Virus record (IMG/VR): IMGVR_UViG_3300043448_000247
Span: 1 to 34,660 of that record
Length of the DNA: 34,660 nt
Direction: 5' to 3' (one strand)
Origin: a virus
Below the pieces are notes generated by a model. The model had not been told where the DNA came from, did no database searches, and was given only the letters and a program-made list of their open reading frames with translations. The number at the start of each line of letters is the position of its first letter. The first letter of the stretch is position 1. Shown here piece by piece: positions 1 to 7,175 of this stretch. A program made the position numbers and the translations under genes.

Positions 1-127
1 GAGCCAGCTTCAAGCTGGACGCCGGTGATGTAGAAGGTGGCTCCGTTGGTGCCGACTACGCTGGTTGCGCCGGTGGCGGTGATCAGGTTGCTGCCCGCCC
101 AAGAACCTGCGGTGCCGCTATAGGTTG
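1..127. repeat. Terminal direct repeat, left copy (circular joint)
   Basis: Bases 1-127 are identical to 34534-34660. The repeat lies inside an open reading frame that continues in frame across the joint, so it marks where a circular or permuted molecule was cut rather than a biological element. A length of exactly 127 is typical of an assembler k-mer overlap (inference). Confidence 0.95.
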
Positions 128-740
128 AGCCAACGCCAAGACCAAACTGAATGCGTATCCCCGTGCCCGTTCCTGTTTCCCAAGAACCCGTCGTGTCGCC
201 AGCAATCGTGAGGGTTTTTTGCTCCCACGTGTTTGCTGCGCTGATGGTGTAGGTAAATGGGTAGGAGCGATTTGTGGCGTTGTTTTGCAGCGATCCACCA
301 AACGTACCAGTTAGTGAAGAACGAACCCAAAAAGAGATCGTGATAGTTGCTGCTCCTGCGGCACCAAACCCAAGGTCTGCAACGTTGTTGCCCTCAATCA
401 TCTGGTAGATCATGTAGTAATCACCAGCAGCAACGGAATATGCAGACTGGCTAGTTACCCCAAGGTAATTTTTAAAACCAGCCGGAGGAGTGACAGACCC
501 AGCGTTTTGCTGCGCGATTAGTTTGCCAGTAGTGCTCTGGCTGACTGCCCAGCGGTCTAAGGTGTAGCCGCTAATCGTGTTGGCCGTAGCCGCCCCAGCA
601 TTGCGCTGGTCGATCCGCATATCGCCGTTGATGATGCGGTTCCTGAACCCCATCGAGTTGGGCGGGCTGGCGACCCCGGAGAAGACAGCATTGCTGCCGC
701 CGCTGGCGTCTTGGTAGGTGTTTGCTTTTACGAGGCTCAT
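1..740 (-). CDS. Tail fibre / receptor-binding protein, N-terminal part (gene spans the circular joint)
   Basis: The gene starts at ATG 740 and runs off the left edge. It continues in the same frame at 34533 and ends at 34152, giving a 373-residue protein. About 30 residues in is the motif NRIINGDMRIDQRN, which is characteristic of a widespread family of phage tail and fibre proteins. The rest is rich in Gly, Ser, Thr and aromatic residues with a beta-sandwich, carbohydrate-binding-like character (inference). The start codon overlaps the TGA of the small gene upstream (ATGA). The segment is visibly richer in A+T than the head genes, as expected for a host-range module exchanged between phages. 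It is probably a distal fibre or adhesin; the receptor cannot be told from sequence. Confidence 0.75.
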   Translation of the reverse strand, partial: MSLVKANTYQDASGGSNAVFSGVASPPNSMGFRNRIINGDMRIDQRNAGAATANTISGYTLDRWAVSQSTTGKLIAQQNAGSVTPPAGFKNYLGVTSQSAYSVAAGDYYMIYQMIEGNNVADLGFGAAGAATITISFWVRSSLTGTFGGSLQNNATNRSYPFTYTISAANTWEQKTLTIAGDTTGSWETGTGTGIRIQFGLGVGSTYSGTAGSWAGSNLITATGATSVVGTNGATFYITGVQLEAG

Positions 741-901
741 GCCAGTTGCTCCTCAGTCGGACGCGCAAGCGTCGGGTGTTCCCACTTGGCGATGTAGTCA
801 CCTTTGCCGTCGCTGTCGTTTTGCAGCGTGATGACGGTCATGAAATCACGATCCGAGAGTTCAGGGTACAAGGCTTTGATTTTTTCGTAGAGCGTCATCA
901 T
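737..901 (-). CDS. Small fibre-associated protein, XkdW-like (54 aa)
   Basis: This short gene lies between two fibre genes and has ATGA overlaps at both ends (start ATG 901, stop at 737). The protein begins MMTLYEKIKALYPEL and ends with WEHPTLARPTEEQLA. It contains an LQNDSDGKGDYIAKW segment that resembles the XkdW/tail-fibre accessory family found next to phage fibre genes. Proteins of this type are thought to help fibre assembly or form a fibre-tip domain, but that role is inferred from position only. The tight coupling on both sides supports a real gene despite its size. A second small protein with similar features follows the next fibre at 33982. Confidence 0.75.
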   Translation of the reverse strand: MMTLYEKIKALYPELSDRDFMTVITLQNDSDGKGDYIAKWEHPTLARPTEEQLA

Positions 902-1494
902 GCGGCCCTCACCATAGCAGCGGAAAAGAATGTGTTAGCCACGGAGCTTCCTTCAATCGACGCAGAACTTGCAACGATGTAACCGAAAATTTCAACGTAG
1001 TCGGTTGTCCCATTGAAGTAAACAACATTCGAGACATTGACGCTCATCCCCGTGCCTGCGGTTATGTAGCCGCCATATTTAAATGCGCTACCGTTCTTGA
1101 AAATTGCGATGGAGGCTTGGGTTGGGGAACTAGATGGGCCGTTGTTCAAACTGCCATTAATTTGGTAGTACCCGGCCACATTGGGCGTGAAGCGATAGTT
1201 TGTGGTGCTGTCATAGCAGTTATTGGTGTCGAACTCCTCCACGTTGAACTGAATCTTCGTGTAGACGCCGCTGGAAATTGCTTGGTTGCCGCTGCGATAA
1301 GCACTAAACGCCGGGCCGTTGCCGCTCACGCCAGAAGCCAGCATGGCCTGAGAAACAACCGCCGTCGAACCCGTGGTGATCACCGTCCCGCTGTTGTCCG
1401 GCAGGTCGAGTGTGCGGTTCGTGTTGCTGTTGGGCGAGGCAATCGTGAAGATGCCCGTGCCCGAGGCGTTGCCTTGGATTTTTACTTGACTCAT
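898..1494 (-). CDS. Tail fibre protein with C1q/TNF-like C-terminal domain
   Basis: A protein of 198 residues. The N-terminal part (MSQVKIQGNASGTGIFTI, then RTLDLPDNSGTVITTG) is a short stem sequence common at the start of marine and freshwater phage fibre proteins. From about residue 60 the pattern AFSAYRSGNQ ... NVEEFDTNNCYD ... YRFTPNVAGYYQINGSL matches the C1q-like jelly-roll fold seen in trimeric phage fibre tips. In that fold, FTPNVAGYYQI is the most diagnostic strand. The ATG at 1494 overlaps the TGA of the upstream gene by four bases. It is likely an adsorption or receptor-binding component; the ligand is unknown. The C1q assignment is by motif recognition, not a search. Confidence 0.8.
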   Translation of the reverse strand: MSQVKIQGNASGTGIFTIASPNSNTNRTLDLPDNSGTVITTGSTAVVSQAMLASGVSGNGPAFSAYRSGNQAISSGVYTKIQFNVEEFDTNNCYDSTTNYRFTPNVAGYYQINGSLNNGPSSSPTQASIAIFKNGSAFKYGGYITAGTGMSVNVSNVVYFNGTTDYVEIFGYIVASSASIEGSSVANTFFSAAMVRAA

Positions 1495-2450
1495 TGTGCG
1501 GCTCCTTCAAGCGCGGCGATGCGGGCGGTCAGGGAGGTGATGAGGGCTTGCTGTTCCTGAATCGCAGCGGTCAGCGTGGCGACTAGGAAGCTGGTGTCAA
1601 TGCCTTGGTACTGTGGGTTGCCTTCAGCGTCCACTGCGTCTTTCTCGCCGGTCACCGCGTCAGGGCAGACCGCTTGCAGTTCATGGGCGATGAAGCCTTG
1701 GCCGTCTGTGTTGTCCGATTTCCACTTGTAGGTGACCGGCTTGAGCGCCGCGACCTTGGCAAGTGCCCCAACCATCGGCGCTACGTCCTTTTTCAGTCGA
1801 TAGTCGGAGGTGGTGTTGTAGGCAACGCTGTTGTCGTTGGTTCGGGCGATATATCCAATGTCCGTCGTGCCTGCGTTGTTCAAGAAAAGAATCTGGTTGA
1901 AGAAACCGCTGGTGCCGCCGTTGTTGTGCACTGCAACCGGATTACCCCCCGAACGCCTAACCTGCAAACTGGACGTAACGCTCATACTCGTCGTCCCCAC
2001 CAGCACGTTCCCGCTGGAGGTGATCCGCATACGCTCTACTTCCGCATCGACAGCCCCAGCGGTATTGGTGTAGAAAACCAAAGCTAATTCGTTGGCGTCC
2101 ACTGCCTCCTCAAGAGCTTGAATCTTTGTTGTGCGAACCCCTGCGGAGTTGGTGATGCTCAGCCGCAAATTAGCAGAGGTTGCCGCGCTGATGTTGTGGG
2201 GGGTGATGACCTCAATACCACCGCCGCTGGGTGCGCGGACATCTAGCGTTGCTTCGGGCGAACTCGTCCCGATGCCCACGTTCTGCGAGCTATTAACACG
2301 CATCGCCTCCGTGCCGCCCGTAGCAATAGCCACCGTGTCAGCAGCCGGGAAGAATACGCCGGTGTTGGTGTCAGCGCCCTGGACGGCAGGCGTCCCGGCG
2401 CTTCCATCAACCCCCGCGATCCCCGTTGTTCCGTTAATCGTTACAGGCAT
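1491..2450 (-). CDS. Tail fibre/spike with S74 intramolecular chaperone
   Basis: A protein of 319 residues. The N-terminal half is a beta-rich fibre with repeated phrases such as VGIGTSSPEATLDV and RMRITSSGNVLVGT, typical of trimeric phage fibres. The C-terminus is the endosialidase-type chaperone (peptidase S74). It begins with SDYRLKKD, where Ser215 is the predicted first residue after self-cleavage, and continues through LKPVTYKWK, GFIAHELQAVCPDAV and a final coiled coil (EQQALITSLTARIAALEG). In known members the domain guides trimerisation and is then released by serine-dependent autoproteolysis. A strong AGGAG site lies just upstream of ATG 2450. It is the second of four fibre genes in tandem. 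Confidence 0.9.
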   Translation of the reverse strand: MPVTINGTTGIAGVDGSAGTPAVQGADTNTGVFFPAADTVAIATGGTEAMRVNSSQNVGIGTSSPEATLDVRAPSGGGIEVITPHNISAATSANLRLSITNSAGVRTTKIQALEEAVDANELALVFYTNTAGAVDAEVERMRITSSGNVLVGTTSMSVTSSLQVRRSGGNPVAVHNNGGTSGFFNQILFLNNAGTTDIGYIARTNDNSVAYNTTSDYRLKKDVAPMVGALAKVAALKPVTYKWKSDNTDGQGFIAHELQAVCPDAVTGEKDAVDAEGNPQYQGIDTSFLVATLTAAIQEQQALITSLTARIAALEGAAQ

Positions 2451-2459
2451 AGCCTCTCC

Positions 2460-4079
2460 TTAAATCACAGTCCAGACCGAGCCGCTTGGCACAGTCACAG
2501 TCACGCCGCCGTTGATAGTGATCGGCCCAAACGTGCCGGCGTTCTTGTTCGTGCTGATCGTGTAGTTGGTCGTCACAGTCTGATCGTTCTCGATGAACAC
2601 AGCATCAGCGCCGCCACCCGTAGCACCACCGCCAACCGCGCCCCAGGCGCTGCCGTTGTAGATCTCGGGCTTGCCAAGCGTGGTGTTAAAGCGCAGGAAA
2701 CCAGTAGCCGGCGAGCCATCTCGCTGTGCCGTCGTGCCCACAGGCAACTTGCCTGAACCTGTGTTGCTGGTCTTCTCAACCACCAGGGCCGGGTCAACTG
2801 ACACGAAGCCCCAGGCCGAGCCGTCGTACACCTTCACGCGGTTGGACACTGTGTTGAAGTACAGGTCGCCCGCCGTCAGGGCATTGCCGTCGTTGTCCAG
2901 CGTAGGGTCGCTAGAGAACGCGCCAAGGAAGATGTCGGTGAAGGAATCCAGCGCGGCCTCCGCAGCGGTCTGGGCCGTCTGCGCTGCCGTGGCGCTGGTG
3001 GCGGCATTCGACGCCGAGGTGCTGGCAGCAGACGCAGAGCTTGCAGCATTGCTGGCTGAAGTGCTGGCATTGCTGGCGCTGGTCGAAGCAGAACTTGCTG
3101 AGCTGGCCGCGTTGCTTGCAGAGGTGCTGGCAGAGCTGGCGCTGTTGCTGGCGTTCGTTGCCGAGGTAGCCGCTGCCGAGGCGCTGTTGCTGGCATTGGT
3201 GGCCTGGGTGCTGGCCGTGCTGGCAGACCCGGCAGCAGCCGTGGCAGATCCAGCAGCCGCCGTTGCAGAAGATGCTGCGTTGCTGGCCGATGTGCTGGCG
3301 TTCGATGCCTGGGTGCTGGCCGTCGAGGCAGAGCTGGCAGCGTTCGTGGCCGAGGTCGAGGCGTTGCTGGCGCTGGTGGCGGCAGCCGAGGCAGACGCAG
3401 CAGCAGCAGAAGCCGATGCGCCTGCGCTGGCGTTGTCCACGATCAGATCCCACTTGGCCGAGTCAGCGTTGCTGCTGATCGGCGTGGTGCCGCTCGAGGT
3501 GTGTGCGGTGTTGGCGTAGTAGACGTTGCCGTTGCTGGCGTCCTTGACGATGTCGCGCTTGTTGTACGCCACACCGGCGGCCCAGTTGCCGCGGTTGTCA
3601 CCGATCACCTCGCCGGTCACCGGGTTGCCGTTGCTGTCGAAGGCCAGCGTCTTGTTGGCCCGCACCGATGCGCGGGGCAGCGTCATGTTGATGCTGGTCG
3701 GATCGGTCTGCGGGGCCTTGAGCGCCCGGTCAACAGCCTCGGCGTTTTGCTGCGCGAAGATGGTCTGTTGATCCATTTCGTCGTTGACCGTGTTGGCGAA
3801 GAAATCGCCGCCGGTCACGAAGTCGGTGGTGCGCTGGATGGTGCGGTTGCCAACGATGGCGATCTGAGTTGCGCCAGTTGGCGTGGCCGTCAGCGTGACA
3901 TAGCCGGTGCCGTTGGCGTTGATGGTCACCGTGTAGTTGGTGGTCAGCGTCAACAGCGTATCGTCCCGGTAGACAGCGATGTCGGTCGCGGCCAGGATCT
4001 CGAAGGTGAAGTTGTACGGGCCGGTGCCGCTGGCAGCCAGCACAACCCGGCGAGGCACGTTGGAAATTGGGACGCCCAT
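2460..4079 (-). CDS. Tail fibre protein with T7 gp17-like N-terminal attachment domain
   Basis: A protein of 539 residues. Residues 1-150 resemble the T7 gp17 N-terminal domain that docks fibres on the tail (PYNFTFEILAATDIAVYRDD, then NRTIQRTTDFVTGGDF and DQQTIFAQQNAEAVDRAL). A short segment around 165-212 (GNWAAGVAYNKRDIVKD) looks like a carbohydrate-binding or fibre module. Residues 217-378 are a low-complexity Ala/Ser/Thr/Asn shaft. The C-terminal part carries two copies of a phrase of the LYFNT..NRVKVYDGSAWG type, common in fibre and collar proteins. It follows the ejection-protein genes by 33 bp, with an AAGGA site before ATG 4079. It is likely the primary fibre adaptor onto which the other fibre proteins are mounted. 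Confidence 0.88.
   Translation of the reverse strand: MGVPISNVPRRVVLAASGTGPYNFTFEILAATDIAVYRDDTLLTLTTNYTVTINANGTGYVTLTATPTGATQIAIVGNRTIQRTTDFVTGGDFFANTVNDEMDQQTIFAQQNAEAVDRALKAPQTDPTSINMTLPRASVRANKTLAFDSNGNPVTGEVIGDNRGNWAAGVAYNKRDIVKDASNGNVYYANTAHTSSGTTPISSNADSAKWDLIVDNASAGASASAAAASASAAATSASNASTSATNAASSASTASTQASNASTSASNAASSATAAAGSATAAAGSASTASTQATNASNSASAAATSATNASNSASSASTSASNAASSASSASTSASNASTSASNAASSASAASTSASNAATSATAAQTAQTAAEAALDSFTDIFLGAFSSDPTLDNDGNALTAGDLYFNTVSNRVKVYDGSAWGFVSVDPALVVEKTSNTGSGKLPVGTTAQRDGSPATGFLRFNTTLGKPEIYNGSAWGAVGGGATGGGADAVFIENDQTVTTNYTISTNKNAGTFGPITINGGVTVTVPSGSVWTVI
2946..3431 (-). repeat. Degenerate Ala/Ser/Asn/Thr repeat tract in fibre shaft
   Basis: Residues 217-378 of the fibre are almost entirely Ala, Ser, Thr, Asn and Gln, built from irregular units such as SASNAAS and STSASNA. 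At DNA level this is a tract of repeated 'gctggc'-type words on the plus strand. Such tracts form long helical or coiled fibre shafts. They may vary in length by slippage or recombination, and they create a long spurious open frame on the other strand. Confidence 0.85.
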
Positions 4080-4112
4080 GGCTCAATCCTTCCTGTTGAA
4101 AATTGTACGAAC

Positions 4113-7100
4113 TTAGCGCCCGTATGTGCGTGCGATCTCGCGGTTTCGTCGCATTGCCGCCGCAAGGTCTGGGAACTCCACAGCCGGCATGATTCCCTCG
4201 GGGTCGCCCACCATCTGTGCCTTGGCTGCACTGCGATATCGCTCCACGATGGCGGCGATCATCTTCTGCTTGTCGCCCTTGAGCAGGGGCTGGCCGGCGA
4301 CTAGGGCATCCTGCTCGGCAGCCGCCAGTTCAAACGGGATGGCCTGCTCGAGGTTCATGCCGTCCATCAGGATCTCCTGGCCGGCCAGGCGCTTGAAGCG
4401 GTTGATCTGCTGGGCCGACAGGCGCACCCCGTCCCAGGTTTCGCTGGCGCGGGGGATGCCGTAGTCCAGGGCCACCAGGACTTCGTCCACCTCCGACCGC
4501 TTGCCCTCGCGGGCCTGGATCACGGGCGACCAGTTGAGCCAGTTATCCAGCCCGCGGGTGTCCACCTTGACCTCGCGGCCCAGCTCGTCCAGCAGGGGCG
4601 GCACATCGGCAGACACGCCGGGGATGCGCGACATGATCCGCTGCTTGGTTTCGTAGAAGGCCCGCAGCCCCGCCGGCACATCCATCTCGGCGGCCTTGAC
4701 GTTCGACCGGGTGGGATCCACCAGGCGCTCGATGTGGCCCATCAGGGTCGAGTTGGTGAAGCCCACGCCAGGTGTGCCGGTATAGACGAAGTTCGTATAT
4801 TGGCGGGCCAGGCCGTCGAAGACCTGCACCAGCTTCTCGCCGGTGTCGGTACTGCGCGAGCGGGCGATGGACAGCAGCTCCCCGATAGCCTGCAGCATGG
4901 GCAGGTTGGCCATGTACTCGCCGGTGGCGGTCATGCCGGCCAGGGCCATGCGCTGCCAATCCTCCATCCCGGGGTGGCGGTCGAACTTGGCGGCATCAGC
5001 CATGTCAGCGCCCATTGCAAACACCATGCTGACAGGATCGAAGCGGGCGTAGCTGACGTAGATCTTGTCCGAGCCGACGCTGACCTTGGTGATGGCCCGC
5101 AGGCGCTCGATGTTCTCCTCGCTGATCTCGCCCTTGTCGAAGACCAGGGAGTACTTCTGCCAGCCCAGGCGCTCGAGGGCCTGGCGATCCTCGGTCTGCG
5201 ACGGGCCGCTGCCGGTCACCCGGTTGTCTAGCGCCAGCATGGCAGAGCCGGTGATGGCCGAGCCGCCCATGGACAGCCTGGCGATGGCCACATCACGGTG
5301 CCGGCCTCCCTTGCTCCACAGGTCGTAGAAGCGGGGGCTGACCGCGTTCAGCACGGGGATGTAGCTGCTGCCCTCGATGAACAGGTTGGTCACCGTCTTG
5401 GCGAACGGGACAATCATCTTGATCGGGGCCAGGTTCAGGATCTGGTTGCTCCAGTAGTAGGTTTCGCCTAGCACGCCCTGGCGGTCGATCTTGGTCTGCA
5501 GGGTCACCATGTCGCGCAGGGAATCGATGTTCTCCTGCATGGCGCGGGGGCGCTCGGTCAGCAGCTGGGCACCCTTGGCCTGCACCTCGGCGCGAGCTGC
5601 AGCCGGATCCATGCCGGCAGCGATCAGGCGGTCGTACTCCTTGTTGAGGTACGTCCAGGCCTCCTGGTGCAGCTGCATCCTGGCCACGATGCCGCCCACA
5701 AATTCGTCGGCAGCAGCGATGGGCCGGAAGCTCATAATGTCCTGCACGAAGCCCAGGCCCTCGATGGCGCGGCCCACCCAGCTGTCGCGCAGGTCGGGGG
5801 TGCGGTAGACCTCCCTGCCGAACAGCCGGATCGGGGTGTCGGACAGGTACTCGGCAGACAGCGGGTTCAGGGGCCTGTTGGTTTCGGTGAACTTGCTCTC
5901 GCCGCCCCTCTTGATGGCCTCCTTGGCCAGCTCCCAGCCGTCCAGCATCCCGTTCTTCAGGCCGCTCAGGGTGGCCATGATGTCGCCCATCTGGTAGCGG
6001 TCAGGGTCGGTGCCGGGGATGGCGGTGCGGATGCGACCGATGCCAGTAGCCAGCGCCCGCTCCAGGGGCTGCAGGGCACCGAAGACGCCGCTGCCAGCCA
6101 GGTTGTAGGCATGGGTAGCCGGGTCGTTGAGCAGGTGAGCCTGGAAGGTGTGGAACCAGATGTCCCTGATCTTTGCCCCCAGGCCGACCTCGATGAGGGC
6201 GTTCTTGCCCTTGCGGGTCGGGGTTTCTAGGTAGTCCACGGCCAGCTGGTACAGCACGCGGTCGGACTGATCGGCTCCCAGCTCGTCCAGGGCGGCGCGG
6301 ACATCGCGGGTGTCCAGGCCAGGCCCCTTGTCTTTCACGCGCTTGAAGACGTTCAGGGAGCGGGCCACATCGGTCTGGATGCCCTTGAGCTGCTCCACGA
6401 TGATCTTGTGCTGGGCCAGGGCCAGGCGCAGATCCAGCTTGCCCTGGTCGTCCAGGGTGCCGTCCTTCATCTTGGTGAACAGGTCATCCAGCTTCTTGGC
6501 GCTCTCGTCATGCACCACCACCGCGCCGGCCAGCTGCTTGGCCAGCTGGCTGCCGCCGACGGTGGCCTCCATGCTCTCGCCGGCCAGGGCGCGGTTGAGG
6601 AACTGCTCGGGCACGCCGGCGTTGATGGCCTGGGTGTAGATCGACCGCAGGGACATCGAGGGGGCCTGCTCTGCGAAGTTGTCGCCGGCAGCGCGGATGG
6701 TGGCGGCCAGGCCCTCGTTGTCAGTCCAGGCGCTGGAGATCGGGGTATCGGGCGGGGCGGCGCGGCCAGCACCGGCAGCCTCCAGCATGGCCCGCTCGGC
6801 AGCGATGTCGTTGACGGTTGTGATGTCCACCGGGCGCAGCGGTGGGGCTGCAGGCTTGACCGGGGCGGGTGCCTTGGGCGTAGTCACCGGGGCGATAGGC
6901 GTGGCACCAGCGGCAGCCGGGGGAGGGGCTACCTTGGTGACCTCGTCAACCAGCCTGGGTTTCTTGGCAGCGCGTGCGCCGCTCTTGGTCAGGCCTTCCA
7001 GCAGGCTCAGGCCGCCGCTCACAAGGCCGGCGACCTGGACTTCCTCGGGGAGTTCTTCTTGCGCGACGGCAGGCAGGCCAGGCTGCGGGGTGCCCTCTAT

Positions 7101-7175
7101 GCTTGGCTCCAGCTCCGGCTCAACCGGCGTGGACACCATGTCATTGAGGCGTTGCTCAAGCGGTGGGATGGCCAT
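4113..7175 (-). CDS. Large virion-associated/ejection protein with LPD38-like domain (1020 aa)
   Basis: The position after two other large internal proteins fits a T7 gp16-like ejection protein that enters the host with the DNA. The N-terminus (about 1-150) is Pro/Ala/Glu-rich and probably disordered. The central part has HTFQAHLLNDPATHAYNLAGS and SFRPIAAADEFVGGIVARM. The segment YVSYARFDPVSMVFAMGADMADA is typical of the 'large polyvalent protein associated' LPD38-type domain. Two hydrophobic helices occur around residues 570-640 (NLAPIKMIVPFAKTVTNLF and ARLSMGGSAITGSAMLAL). I chose ATG 7175 (TGATG overlap, AAAGGAG eight bases upstream) over the in-frame GTG at 7178. The family call is by motif memory, and function in DNA ejection is inferred. 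Confidence 0.8.
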   Translation of the reverse strand: MAIPPLEQRLNDMVSTPVEPELEPSIEGTPQPGLPAVAQEELPEEVQVAGLVSGGLSLLEGLTKSGARAAKKPRLVDEVTKVAPPPAAAGATPIAPVTTPKAPAPVKPAAPPLRPVDITTVNDIAAERAMLEAAGAGRAAPPDTPISSAWTDNEGLAATIRAAGDNFAEQAPSMSLRSIYTQAINAGVPEQFLNRALAGESMEATVGGSQLAKQLAGAVVVHDESAKKLDDLFTKMKDGTLDDQGKLDLRLALAQHKIIVEQLKGIQTDVARSLNVFKRVKDKGPGLDTRDVRAALDELGADQSDRVLYQLAVDYLETPTRKGKNALIEVGLGAKIRDIWFHTFQAHLLNDPATHAYNLAGSGVFGALQPLERALATGIGRIRTAIPGTDPDRYQMGDIMATLSGLKNGMLDGWELAKEAIKRGGESKFTETNRPLNPLSAEYLSDTPIRLFGREVYRTPDLRDSWVGRAIEGLGFVQDIMSFRPIAAADEFVGGIVARMQLHQEAWTYLNKEYDRLIAAGMDPAAARAEVQAKGAQLLTERPRAMQENIDSLRDMVTLQTKIDRQGVLGETYYWSNQILNLAPIKMIVPFAKTVTNLFIEGSSYIPVLNAVSPRFYDLWSKGGRHRDVAIARLSMGGSAITGSAMLALDNRVTGSGPSQTEDRQALERLGWQKYSLVFDKGEISEENIERLRAITKVSVGSDKIYVSYARFDPVSMVFAMGADMADAAKFDRHPGMEDWQRMALAGMTATGEYMANLPMLQAIGELLSIARSRSTDTGEKLVQVFDGLARQYTNFVYTGTPGVGFTNSTLMGHIERLVDPTRSNVKAAEMDVPAGLRAFYETKQRIMSRIPGVSADVPPLLDELGREVKVDTRGLDNWLNWSPVIQAREGKRSEVDEVLVALDYGIPRASETWDGVRLSAQQINRFKRLAGQEILMDGMNLEQAIPFELAAAEQDALVAGQPLLKGDKQKMIAAIVERYRSAAKAQMVGDPEGIMPAVEFPDLAAAMRRNREIARTYGR

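Noticed and set aside
2671-3519. 282-codon plus-strand ORF rich in Ala/Leu/Glu/Val
   Set aside because: It is the complement of the Ala/Ser/Asn fibre-shaft repeat, which automatically gives an open frame.
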